DNA from: Bacteroidia bacterium
GTDB lineage: Bacteria > Planctomycetota > Phycisphaerae > Phycisphaerales > SM1A02
DNA length: 10,681 nt
Direction: 5' to 3'
NCBI GenBank assembly: GCA_030054235.1
Contig: JASGCG010000029.1
Location: 1-10,681, forward strand
The notes beneath the pieces are model-generated. The model was not told the DNA's origin, searched no databases, and saw only the letters and a program-made list of their open reading frames with translations. Positions 1 through 7,256 of the stretch are shown here, in pieces (the stretch's first letter is position 1; every line of letters begins with the position of its first letter). A program made the translations under genes and the position numbers.

Positions 1-240
1 CCCGCCCTCGGGTGCCTTCTCCGGCTCGCGTGCGGGAGCACTGGCTGCGGTGGTGGCTTCGGCGTCCTTTGCGGCGTCGCGGGCAGCAGGCGTTGATCCG
101 CCGCGCATGGGCAGGTCGATCGAGCGCCCAACGGTGTTCACGGCATCCATGGCCGGCGGAGCATCACCGCCTTCCGGAGCGAGGAGGATCCACGCACCGG
201 CGGCGATGAGGAGAGCGAGCAGCGACCAGAAGAGCTTCAT
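1..240 (-). CDS. Membrane-anchored protein, N-terminal part only
   Basis: An open frame starts with ATG at 240 and runs off the left edge without a stop, giving 80 residues. Residues 3-20 (LFWSLLALLIAAGAWILL) form one hydrophobic segment after a single lysine, so this is a signal anchor or uncleaved signal peptide. There is no lipobox cysteine. The rest is an Ala/Pro/Glu-rich linker (residues 23-80), which suggests that a folded periplasmic domain lies beyond the window. The start lies 15 bases after the permease stop, so the gene probably belongs to the recG-ATPase-permease transcription unit. There is no clear Shine-Dalgarno sequence. In other bacteria I recall similar ATPase-permease pairs lying next to small periplasmic proteins of the DUF3299 type, and this could be one. 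Nothing visible in the N-terminus proves it, so I leave the function open. Confidence 0.7.
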   Translation of the reverse strand, partial: MKLFWSLLALLIAAGAWILLAPEGGDAPPAMDAVNTVGRSIDLPMRGGSTPAARDAAKDAEATTAASAPAREPEKAPEGG

Positions 241-255
241 GGAACTGCTCGCTGC

Positions 256-1557
256 TCAGCCCAGTGGGCGCAGGCCCTGCACGACCGCCGTGCGGTACGC
301 ACGCAGCGCAGGCACGATTCCCGCCGCGCAGGCAAGGAACGTGGCGGCCGCCGTGCAAAGCACGATGGTGCGCAGGTCCATCGTCGGATCGATCACGAGG
401 CCCACGCGACGCTGCAGCTCGGCGCTCGCGACCGTGCCGAAGATGGCAGCGAGCGCAATGCCCAGCCCCGAGCCCAGCAGGCCAATGATGGCGCTCTCGG
501 CGAGCACGAGGCCGAACACCCGGCCCTGGCTCGCGCCGAGCACGCGCAGGATCGCGACTTGTCGACGTCGCAAGTCCATGCTGTTGTAGAGCGCCAGCAT
601 CACGCTGAGTGCGCCGGCGACCATGACCGCCACGGCCATCGCGATGAAGAGCGTGTCGACGCCACTGACGATCTCGAAGAGCCGCCCGACCTGCTGAGCA
701 GGCTGTGCGACCGTGAACGGGAACTGTCGGCGCAGGAGGTCGAACGCGACTGGCAGCGCGCTGCTGACCTGCTCGCCCGGGCGCGTCGGCACGCGGAGCA
801 GGATGCCCGTGATGAGCTTCTCGCTGTCGCGCAGGTCTTCCGGATCGACGTGCAGGTGACCGTGGTCGTCCTCACCGGGATTCGCGGCGCCGGCTTCCTT
901 CAGTCGTGATTCCTCGGCGTGCACGCACCACCCGGTCTCGAGGCTCGTGAAGATCGCGCGGTCGTGCGCGCTGCCGGTGGGCGCGAGGATCCCGACGACC
1001 TCGACGGGGTGATCCTCGTGCTCATGCGCAGCCTCGCCGCTGGCGGTCCCGACGCCATGGGCGAGCACGAGTTCGGAGCCGACCCTGAGTCCGTGCAGGC
1101 GCGCCGCCTCGGCGCCGACCACGGCTTCGTACGGGGCCTCGAACGCCTTGCCTGCGACGAAGGTCCACGGCTGGCCGAGCACGGGCTCGAAGCTGGTGAA
1201 GAACTCCTTGCTCGTCGCCATCACGGGTGAGCCCCGGAAGCTGTCGCCCAGTTGCGTCGGGATCGTCCATGACCACGGGAACGCCTCGCGGATCTTCATG
1301 TACGCGGCCCAGTCGATCGGTTGCGACGGCGCGTTGGCGTAGAACATGCCGTTGAGCACGGCGACGAGTGGGCTGGTGTCCGCACTCACGAGCAGGTGCG
1401 CGTTGCCGGTGCCGCGCCGGAACGCCGCGCGCCCCGCATCGCGCATGGCGAGCAGAACGAGGAGGAGCGCCACGCTGACGGCGACCATGGTCACGGTCAC
1501 GGTGGTCGAGAAGCGGCGCAGCGAGAGGCTGCGCAGGACGATCGTGAAGTCGGTCAT
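256..1557 (-). CDS. FtsX/MacB-type ABC transporter permease with His-rich periplasmic patches
   Basis: The 433-residue membrane subunit pairs with the ABC ATPase that overlaps it. The layout is that of the MacB/LolC/FtsX family: one N-terminal membrane helix (about 18-38), a large periplasmic domain (about 40-298), then three helices (about 302-325, 347-374 and 397-420). The short motif LRRRQVAILRVLGAS (329-343), after the second helix, is the typical cytoplasmic coupling stretch of FtsX-domain permeases. Such proteins do not pump through a channel; they move lipoproteins, peptides or metabolites mechanically from the periplasmic side. Two acidic, histidine-rich patches stand out in the periplasmic domain: HEHEDH at 178-183 and DDHGHLHVDPED at 230-241. 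They could bind a metal such as zinc, but this is inference. Its ATG overlaps the ATPase stop as ATGA and has a GGAGG site 7 bases upstream. The substrate is unknown. Confidence 0.88.
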   Translation of the reverse strand: MTDFTIVLRSLSLRRFSTTVTVTMVAVSVALLLVLLAMRDAGRAAFRRGTGNAHLLVSADTSPLVAVLNGMFYANAPSQPIDWAAYMKIREAFPWSWTIPTQLGDSFRGSPVMATSKEFFTSFEPVLGQPWTFVAGKAFEAPYEAVVGAEAARLHGLRVGSELVLAHGVGTASGEAAHEHEDHPVEVVGILAPTGSAHDRAIFTSLETGWCVHAEESRLKEAGAANPGEDDHGHLHVDPEDLRDSEKLITGILLRVPTRPGEQVSSALPVAFDLLRRQFPFTVAQPAQQVGRLFEIVSGVDTLFIAMAVAVMVAGALSVMLALYNSMDLRRRQVAILRVLGASQGRVFGLVLAESAIIGLLGSGLGIALAAIFGTVASAELQRRVGLVIDPTMDLRTIVLCTAAATFLACAAGIVPALRAYRTAVVQGLRPLG

Positions 1558-2210
1558 CGTGCTGCCTCCGCGGTACCAAGGTCGATCACGCGGCTGAAGT
1601 GCGCGCGCAGCGAAGGATCATGGCTCGTGCACAGGAGTGCGGCGCCGTGATCGCGGCATGCCCGCTGCAGGAGCCCGATGGCCGTCGCGGCGTTCGCTGG
1701 ATCCAGGCTCGCCGTCGGCTCGTCGGCGAGCACCAAGGTCGGCCGGCAAGCGAGCGCGCGCGCCACCGCCACGCGCTGCTGCTGGCCCACGCTCATCGTC
1801 TCGACCGCCTGCTCGGGTCGATCGATGCCGAGTTCCGCAAGCAGCGCGCGCGCACGAGCATCGTGCGTGGCCGCAGGCACCGAGCTGAACATCATGGCGA
1901 CCATCAGGTTCTCGATCGCCGAGAAGCCGTGGAGCAGGTTGAAGGTCTGGAAGACCATGCCGATCGATGCACCCCGGAACCCATCGCGTGCTGCACCGCG
2001 CAGTGCACTGATGGGCATGTCGGCGACCGTGATCGAACCGGCGTCGGGATCCTCGAGCCCCGCGATCAGGTGCAGGAGCGTGCTCTTGCCGCCGCCCGAG
2101 GGCGCGACCAGGAGGGCCTGCTCGCCTTGCGCAAGCGAGAGCGATGGAACGGAGAGCCTGAAGCCGCCCGACCGGGCGAGTTCAAGACCAGTGATGGAGA
2201 GGGCGTTCAC
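1554..2210 (-). CDS. ABC transporter ATP-binding protein, LolD/MacB type
   Basis: The 218-residue cytoplasmic ATPase powers the FtsX-type permease encoded directly downstream. All nucleotide-binding motifs are present: Walker A APSGGGKST (36-44), Q-loop with VFQTFNLLHG (86-95), signature MSVGQQQRVAVARAL (139-153), Walker B LVLADEPTASLD (159-170) and the H-loop histidine in TSHD (H197). The signature reads SVGQQQ, a variant typical of the LolD/MacB/FtsE branch, and the length is close to LolD (about 230). The start is GTG at 2210, because no earlier in-frame start lies outside recG and the next ATG is past Walker A. The stretch before it (TTCCGCCGTG) holds no Shine-Dalgarno sequence. recG ends 20 bases upstream and the permease start overlaps by 4 bases, so these genes are very probably co-transcribed. 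Assignment to LolD itself is not justified, because only one permease follows rather than LolC plus LolE. Confidence 0.92.
   Translation of the reverse strand: MNALSITGLELARSGGFRLSVPSLSLAQGEQALLVAPSGGGKSTLLHLIAGLEDPDAGSITVADMPISALRGAARDGFRGASIGMVFQTFNLLHGFSAIENLMVAMMFSSVPAATHDARARALLAELGIDRPEQAVETMSVGQQQRVAVARALACRPTLVLADEPTASLDPANAATAIGLLQRACRDHGAALLCTSHDPSLRAHFSRVIDLGTAEAAR
1565..1569 (-). promoter_or_regulatory. Ribosome binding site of the ABC permease
   Basis: On the minus strand the sequence reads GGAGG, 7 bases before the ATG at 1557. It lies inside the end of the ATPase gene. It supports this ATG as the permease start and efficient re-initiation after the overlapping ATPase stop. Confidence 0.65.
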
Positions 2211-2230
2211 GGCGGAAGGATGGTAGCCGT

Positions 2231-4351
2231 CTAGCCCACGTCGGCCAGACCGAGTGCATCGCCGTAGGTCGACATGAGCTTGCGGCGCAGGCGTTCATCC
2301 ACAGGATCGCTGAGCGAGGGTGAGGCATCGATCGCGCGCTGGGCTTCGTCGCGAGCAGCGAGGAGCAGTGCGGTGTCGCGCGTGAGGTCCGCCACGCGCA
2401 GCGGCGGCAGCCCGCTCTGCCGCGTGCCGAAGAACTCGCCCGGGCCTCGCAGCTTCAGGTCTTCCTCGGCGATCGCGAAGCCGTCGGTCGTGCTGGCCAT
2501 GGCCTTCAGGCGGCGCTCCCCGTCATCAGCCGTGGGATCACCGATCAGCACGCACAGGCTCGCCTTCGATCCGCGGCCGACTCGCCCGCGCAGCTGATGG
2601 AGCTGCGCGAGCCCGAATCGCTCGGCGTGCTCCACGATCATCACGGTGGCGTTGGGCACGTCAACACCCACTTCGATCACGACCGTGCTCACCAAGACCT
2701 GCGTCCGTCCATCCTTGAAGGCGCTCATCACCGCATCGCGTTCGGCAGGCGCGAGCCGGCCATGCATCTGGCCGATCGTGAGGCCGGCGAAGGGGCCTGC
2801 TTCGAGCGCAGCGGCGTGGCTCGCGACGTCTGCCAGGCCCTGGTCGCTCTCCTCGACCGCGGGAACCACCACGTAGACCTGTTCGCCACGATCGATGCGC
2901 GTGCGCGCGTAGGCGTAGACCTCGGCGGATCGCGAGCGCGGCATCACGCGCGTGGCGATGGGTTGCCGACCGGGCGGCAGCGCGCGGATCGAACTCACGT
3001 CGAGGTCGCCGAAGAGCGTGAGCGAGAGCGTGCGCGGGATCGGCGTGGCGGTCATGACCAGCATGTGCGGCATGTGGCCATCGCCCTTGGCGCGCAGGGC
3101 CGCACGCTGCTCGACGCCGAACCGATGCTGCTCATCGATGACCGCCAGGGCCAGGCTGCGGAACTGCACGCCCTCGCCGAGCAGCGCATGCGTGCCGATC
3201 GCCAGGTCGACCTGCCCGCCAGCGAGCGCTGCGTTGGCTTCGGCACGTTCGCGGGCCGAGAGCGACCCGGTGACGAGCCGGAACCGCACGCGACTCTCGC
3301 GCAGCAGCGCGACGACGTTGCGGAAGTGCTGCTCGGCAAGGAGCTCGGTGGGTGCGACGATGGCTGCCTGGTGCCCATGCGCGATCGCCAGCAGCGCCGC
3401 ATAGAGCGCTACAGCTGTCTTGCCCGAGCCCACGTCGCCCTGCACCAGCCGATTCATGGGTGCAGTCGCGGCAAGGTCGTGGGCGATCTCGTCGCACACA
3501 GCCATCTGGTCGGGCGTGAACTCAAACGGGAAGCGATCGACGATGGCCTGGTGGATCGCCTCGGTGCGTGGCAGGGACACGGCGCGCTCCTGGTGGCGCG
3601 CTTGCCACCGGCGCATCGCCAGCCCGAGCTGGAGCAGCAGCAGTTCGTCGAAGGCCAGGCGGGCCCGGCCGCGCTCGGCCTCGGCCGCGTCGGCAGGCAG
3701 GTGCACCATGCGATAGGCATCAGCGAGCGGCGGAAGTCCATGCCGCGCGACGATCACGGCGCGGACGGGATCGTCGATCAGCGGCAACGCATGGGGCAGT
3801 GCAGCCTTGAGGAACGATTCGATGCGCAGGCTCGACAGCTCCTCGGTCGCCGCGTACACCGGGCGCAGCCGGCCGGCGATCGGCGTGTCGCCCTCGCTCG
3901 GTGCCTCGTCACGCCATCGCGGATTGCTCATCTCGACGTAGCCGGCACGGCTCTTCGCCTTGCCTTGCGCCACGCCGCGCAGGCCGGGCCGCAGCCTGCG
4001 AGCGATCCACGGCGCGTTGAACCAGACCAAGCGCACGCTGCCGGACTCATCCTCGAGCGTGGCTTCCACCCGCGGCCGTCGGCCGGGAATGTGACGGACC
4101 GCCGTGATCATGCCGCGGGCGCTCATCTCGCCGACCACGCCGTCCTCGCGCGCGCTCGCCCGGGCTTGTTCGGCAGTCTGCTCGCCAAGGTCCTGCTCGT
4201 ACCGAATCGGCAGGTGGCGCACGAGGTCGGCCACCGTGCGGATCCCGAGCGATCGCAGGCTGGCGGCCACGCGCTCCGCCACACCCGGCAGGGCGGTGAC
4301 ACCGGAGTGGAGCGTGATGGCGTCATCGCCGGCGTGCATCGTCCGTACCAT
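2231..4351 (-). CDS. recG: ATP-dependent DNA helicase RecG
   Basis: RecG is a monomeric superfamily 2 helicase that remodels stalled replication forks and branched recombination intermediates. The 706-residue product matches the usual length (E. coli 693). In order, it shows an N-terminal helical part with the conserved LPGVAERVAASL and HLPIRYEQD (21-54), an OB-fold wedge domain (about 70-175), and the motor domains. Motor motifs are Walker A GDVGSGKT (305-312), DEQHRFGVEQR (406-416), TATPIPRTL (434-442), VSTVVIEVGVDVPNATVM (554-571) and QLRGRVGRG (586-594). The C-terminal LKLRGPGEFFGTRQSG (632-647) is also typical. The start could be ATG at 4351 or 4339. Neither has a good Shine-Dalgarno sequence, and the second gives an N-terminus closer in length to E. 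coli RecG. The gene is divergent from xseA with almost no space between them, and it leads the minus-strand unit of ABC genes. Confidence 0.97.
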   Translation of the reverse strand: MVRTMHAGDDAITLHSGVTALPGVAERVAASLRSLGIRTVADLVRHLPIRYEQDLGEQTAEQARASAREDGVVGEMSARGMITAVRHIPGRRPRVEATLEDESGSVRLVWFNAPWIARRLRPGLRGVAQGKAKSRAGYVEMSNPRWRDEAPSEGDTPIAGRLRPVYAATEELSSLRIESFLKAALPHALPLIDDPVRAVIVARHGLPPLADAYRMVHLPADAAEAERGRARLAFDELLLLQLGLAMRRWQARHQERAVSLPRTEAIHQAIVDRFPFEFTPDQMAVCDEIAHDLAATAPMNRLVQGDVGSGKTAVALYAALLAIAHGHQAAIVAPTELLAEQHFRNVVALLRESRVRFRLVTGSLSARERAEANAALAGGQVDLAIGTHALLGEGVQFRSLALAVIDEQHRFGVEQRAALRAKGDGHMPHMLVMTATPIPRTLSLTLFGDLDVSSIRALPPGRQPIATRVMPRSRSAEVYAYARTRIDRGEQVYVVVPAVEESDQGLADVASHAAALEAGPFAGLTIGQMHGRLAPAERDAVMSAFKDGRTQVLVSTVVIEVGVDVPNATVMIVEHAERFGLAQLHQLRGRVGRGSKASLCVLIGDPTADDGERRLKAMASTTDGFAIAEEDLKLRGPGEFFGTRQSGLPPLRVADLTRDTALLLAARDEAQRAIDASPSLSDPVDERLRRKLMSTYGDALGLADVG

Positions 4352-4352
4352 A
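4346..4352. promoter_or_regulatory. Putative overlapping divergent -10 elements of recG and xseA
   Basis: The 7 bases TACCATA read TACCAT on the plus strand (4346-4351) and TATGGT on the minus strand (4352-4347). Each is a 4-of-6 match to TATAAT. Standard spacing would place the plus-strand start of transcription at 4358, on the G of the xseA GTG. The minus-strand start would fall at 4340, one base before the recG ATG at 4339. Both messages would then be almost leaderless, which fits the lack of Shine-Dalgarno sites. No convincing -35 hexamer is visible on either side, so this remains a hypothesis. Confidence 0.3.
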
Positions 4353-4357
4353 CCCCT

Positions 4358-5815
4358 GTGGCACGGAAGCCCTTCGATCCCAGTCTTGCGCAGGGTGCGC
4401 TCTTTCGCCAGCAGTCGGCTGGACCGGAGCAGGGCAGTACCAACGACGCGTCGAGCGATGCGCGTGCGGCCGCCGTCCCGCCCATGACGGTCTCTGCACT
4501 CGCAGCCCGCATCAAGGAAGCGCTGCGCCTGGGTGTTCCCGGGTCGTTCACCGTGCGTGGCGAACTCGGCCGGGTGAGCCGCTCGCAGCACCTGTATGCG
4601 ACGCTCCGCGAGCAAGAGGCCACGATCGGTCTTGTCATGTTCGCGCGCGAACTCTCGCGCGTGGGCTTCGAGCCGCGCGAGGGGCTGGCCGTCATCGTGC
4701 GAGGGCGCCTCGACTTCTACGGTCCGCAGGGCAAGCTGCAAGTGATCGCCGAGTCCATGGAGCCGGATGGCCAGGGCGACCTCGATGCCCGAAAGCGCGA
4801 ACTCGAGCGGCTCTTCCGCGAGCGCGGCTGGTTCAATGCCGAGCGCAAGCGAGCATGGCCGCGCGTGCCGCGCCACGTGGCCATCGTCACGAGTGAAGGC
4901 GCAGCAGCCCTGCAGGATGTCCTCAACGTGCACCGGGAACGCGGGCGCACGTGCAGGCTCACGCTCGTGCCGACCCTGGTGCAGGGGGACCGCGCTGCTG
5001 CCGAGGTCGCCGCCGCGATTGAGCGCGCCAATGCAGCATCGCCGTCGCTGCCCTTCGACTGCATCCTGCTCGTGCGAGGTGGTGGCAGCAAGGAAGACCT
5101 CTGGGCCTTCAACGAAGCCGCCATCGTCGAGGCGATCGTGAAGAGCCGCCTGCCCGTGATCACCGGCATTGGCCACCAGATCGATGTCAGCCTTGCCGAT
5201 CTCGCGGCCGATGGCACCGCGGCCACGCCGTCGTTGGCGGCCGCCAGCGTCTTTGCCGATCGCGCTGCGCTCGTCGAGGAACTCGCCGTGCGCGCCGCCG
5301 ACCTTGATCGTGCGGTGCGCGATGCGCTCGATGCCTGCTCGCTGGCGCTTGAACGCCTTACCAGCCGCCCTGTCATGCAGTCGCCGGCTGCGGCGATCGT
5401 GCCGGCGCGTGCGCGGGTCGATGGGCTCGCAGCACGTGCCCAGCTGGCTGCGCGGCGTTCGGCGAGCGAGCTTGCGAAGAGGTTGGCAGCGATCGAGGCT
5501 CGCTTGGCGCGCTTGGATCCGGGCGCGCGACAGGCCGCGGCACGCGCGCGCGTCGAGGATGCCGCGCGCCGTCTGGCGCAGGCGACTGCCCGTCGCACCG
5601 AACGCGCAACTGCGCGCGTGGATCTTGTGGCGCGCCAGCTCGCGGCGCTCTCGCCCACGCGCGTCCTCGAGCGCGGCTATTCGATCACGCTCGGTGCGGA
5701 TGGCCAGCCGGTGCGCTCCATCGACCGCGCGCCGCCGGGCACCGAACTGTCCACCGTCGTGGCCGATGGCCGCATCAGCAGTACCGTCACCAGCCGAGAG
5801 AAGGAGTCGACATGA
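4358..5815 (+). CDS. xseA: Exodeoxyribonuclease VII large subunit
   Basis: The catalytic subunit of exonuclease VII degrades single-stranded DNA from both ends to short oligonucleotides. With the GTG start at 4358 the product has 485 residues (E. coli 456). Residues 43-140 form the N-terminal OB-fold (TVSALAARIKEAL, ESMEPDGQGDL). The nuclease core follows, with AIVTSEGAAALQDVLNV (175-191), LLVRGGGSKEDLWAFN (237-252) and VITGIGHQIDVSLADLAADG (267-286). A long Ala/Arg-rich helical region (about 300-430) leads to the C-terminal LERGYSI (437-443), the usual family ending. Upstream in-frame codons would lie inside recG, so GTG 4358 is the longest sensible start. An ATG at 4484 gives 443 residues and also keeps the whole OB-fold. 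There is no Shine-Dalgarno at either. The first 42 residues look like an unstructured extension. The stop overlaps xseB as ATGA. Confidence 0.95.
   Translation: MARKPFDPSLAQGALFRQQSAGPEQGSTNDASSDARAAAVPPMTVSALAARIKEALRLGVPGSFTVRGELGRVSRSQHLYATLREQEATIGLVMFARELSRVGFEPREGLAVIVRGRLDFYGPQGKLQVIAESMEPDGQGDLDARKRELERLFRERGWFNAERKRAWPRVPRHVAIVTSEGAAALQDVLNVHRERGRTCRLTLVPTLVQGDRAAAEVAAAIERANAASPSLPFDCILLVRGGGSKEDLWAFNEAAIVEAIVKSRLPVITGIGHQIDVSLADLAADGTAATPSLAAASVFADRAALVEELAVRAADLDRAVRDALDACSLALERLTSRPVMQSPAAAIVPARARVDGLAARAQLAARRSASELAKRLAAIEARLARLDPGARQAAARARVEDAARRLAQATARRTERATARVDLVARQLAALSPTRVLERGYSITLGADGQPVRSIDRAPPGTELSTVVADGRISSTVTSREKEST
5801..5806 (+). promoter_or_regulatory. Ribosome binding site of xseB
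   Basis: AAGGAG lies 5 bases before the xseB ATG at 5812 and inside the last codons of xseA. It is among the clearest Shine-Dalgarno sites in the window and fixes the xseB start within the ATGA overlap. Confidence 0.8.
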
Positions 5816-6045
5816 GCCCAGCCAAGCCAGCCAAGGAACCCGCCGCCGACGATCTCGCCACGCTCACGTTCGAGCAGGCCATGGAGCATCTGCAGCAGCT
5901 CGTCGAGCGCATGGAGTCGGGTGCGTCGGGACTCAAGGAGAGCCTCGAGGACTATCGGCGCGGTGCTGCGCTCGTGAAGCACTGCCGCGCGCTCCTCAAG
6001 GAGGCTGACGAGGAAATCGGCCGTCTCTCGGCAGGGGATCGCTGA
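5812..6045 (+). CDS. xseB: Exodeoxyribonuclease VII small subunit
   Basis: The 77-residue product matches the small subunit that coats the helical region of XseA in several copies and limits its nuclease activity. It has a short Lys/Pro-rich start, then two helices typical of the family: LTFEQAMEHLQQLVERMESG (18-37) and LKESLEDYRRGAALVKHCRA (41-60), ending LLKEADEEIGRL. Length is normal (E. coli 80). Its ATG overlaps the xseA stop by 4 bases and follows an AAGGAG site, which points to coupled translation and fixed subunit ratios. Confidence 0.95.
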   Translation: MSPAKPAKEPAADDLATLTFEQAMEHLQQLVERMESGASGLKESLEDYRRGAALVKHCRALLKEADEEIGRLSAGDR

Positions 6046-6053
6046 GCCTCGCC

Positions 6054-7256
6054 ATGGAGTCGATGCCCGACTGGGTCTTCGTGCATGGCCTCGCCGCGCT
6101 CGGTGCGGTGTTCGCCTTCTGCATGGGGGCGTGCGCGGGCAGCTTCATCAACGTCGTGGCGGTGCGCTGGCCGGAAGGCATGAGCGTCGTCGCACCGCCG
6201 AGCCGATGCCCCGTGTGCGGACTTCGCCTGGCGTGGTGGCAGAACCTGCCGGTCGTGGGCTGGTTCATCGTGCGAGGCCGCTGCGCCGGCTGCGGCGTGC
6301 GGATCTCGCCGCAGTACCTCATCGTGGAACTGGTCGTCGGCGTGCTGTTCGCGGCACTCTGGTGGCAGTGCTTCGGCGGCACCGCCGCCGACCGGGCCCG
6401 TGAAGCCGGGCTCGGCTGGTTCGCGCAGCAGGGGTTCTGGCGGGCGCTCCCGATGATCGTGTCGTGGGCGTGGTGCATCGGCTCCCTGGTGGCGATCACG
6501 ATGATCGATGCTCGGACCTTCACCATTCCTCTGGCGATCCCCGTGCTCTCGACCGTGGTCGCCTTCGTGGCCGCGGCGGTGCAGGGCTGGGTGCCGCATC
6601 CGGGCACGATGGTCTCGCCGCTGCCGACGGCACCGCTGTGGATGGCCGGCGCCGCGATCGGCGGCATGATCGGCGTGATCAAGCTGGCCACGCTGCTGCG
6701 CGCCGGCGTGCTGCGGCCGGGCTTCCACGACTACGAGCAGTTCGTGCCCGAGGGGGAACTCTTCGCTGACTACCCGCATGCCCGGCGCGAGGCCGTGCGC
6801 GAACTCGGTCACGCCTGCATCGTGCTTGCGCCCGCCGTGCTCGGCGCGTTCATCGGTGCGTTCCTCGGCGCATCGATCGGCACCACGCCACCCTGGCTCG
6901 AGCCCGTGGCTGCGAGCATGATGGGGTACCTCGTCGGTGGCGGCATCATCTGGGCGATCCGCATCGCTGGCACGCTCGCCTTCGGCCGCGAGGCCATGGG
7001 CTACGGAGACGTCCACATCCTGGGCTGCGCCGGCGCGGCGTTCGGTTGGATCGTGCCGCTGGCGGGATTCTTCATCGCGCCCTTCGTCGCGCTCGCGGCG
7101 ATGGCCGTGCTTGTGCTGGCTGCCCGCCGCGGCACCCGGCGCGAGCTGCCGTACGGGCCGTACCTGGCTGCTGCGGTGCTGCTGCTCGTCTACTTCCGCC
7201 CTTGGTTCGTTGACCTCGGGCGCGTGGCCTTCCCAGGCATCGTCGAAGGTCCTTGA
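6054..7256 (+). CDS. Prepilin peptidase, type A24 aspartic membrane protease (PilD/GspO family)
   Basis: The enzyme cuts the leader from type IV prepilins or type II secretion pseudopilins at the inner membrane and methylates the new N-terminus. The 400-residue protein begins with GSFINVVAVRWPEG (29-42) and a zinc-binding four-cysteine domain, CPVC (52-55) and CAGC (77-80), typical of bifunctional PilD proteins. The protease aspartates are D152 in MIDARTFTIP and D319 in GYGDVHILG. They lie 167 residues apart, against about 60-70 in classical PilD, because of an insertion that holds extra membrane segments (about 193-215 and 252-275) and a charged loop (223-252) with FADYPHARREAVRELGH. About eight or nine hydrophobic segments are visible. 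It starts 8 bases after xseB, probably in the same unit, and no pilin gene is nearby. There is no good Shine-Dalgarno sequence; ATG at 6063 is an alternative start. Confidence 0.9.
   Translation: MESMPDWVFVHGLAALGAVFAFCMGACAGSFINVVAVRWPEGMSVVAPPSRCPVCGLRLAWWQNLPVVGWFIVRGRCAGCGVRISPQYLIVELVVGVLFAALWWQCFGGTAADRAREAGLGWFAQQGFWRALPMIVSWAWCIGSLVAITMIDARTFTIPLAIPVLSTVVAFVAAAVQGWVPHPGTMVSPLPTAPLWMAGAAIGGMIGVIKLATLLRAGVLRPGFHDYEQFVPEGELFADYPHARREAVRELGHACIVLAPAVLGAFIGAFLGASIGTTPPWLEPVAASMMGYLVGGGIIWAIRIAGTLAFGREAMGYGDVHILGCAGAAFGWIVPLAGFFIAPFVALAAMAVLVLAARRGTRRELPYGPYLAAAVLLLVYFRPWFVDLGRVAFPGIVEGP

Noticed and set aside
2597..4357. Very long open frame on the plus strand that runs from inside recG into xseA
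   Set aside because: It is antisense to recG, whose helicase motifs are all present on the other strand. The translated antisense part is Arg/His/Gln-rich without family features. It is open because GC-rich codons give few stops in that frame; only the part from 4358 is real (xseA).
4352..5176. Upstream extension of the recG frame to an ATG at 5176
   Set aside because: It would add 275 residues antisense to the xseA nuclease domain, with no similarity to the RecG N-terminus. RecG aligns fully from 4351 or 4339.
4717..5658. Open frame of 313 codons on the minus strand opposite xseA
   Set aside because: The product is Ser/Arg/Ala-rich without recognisable motifs, as expected from reading the opposite strand of GC-rich coding DNA.
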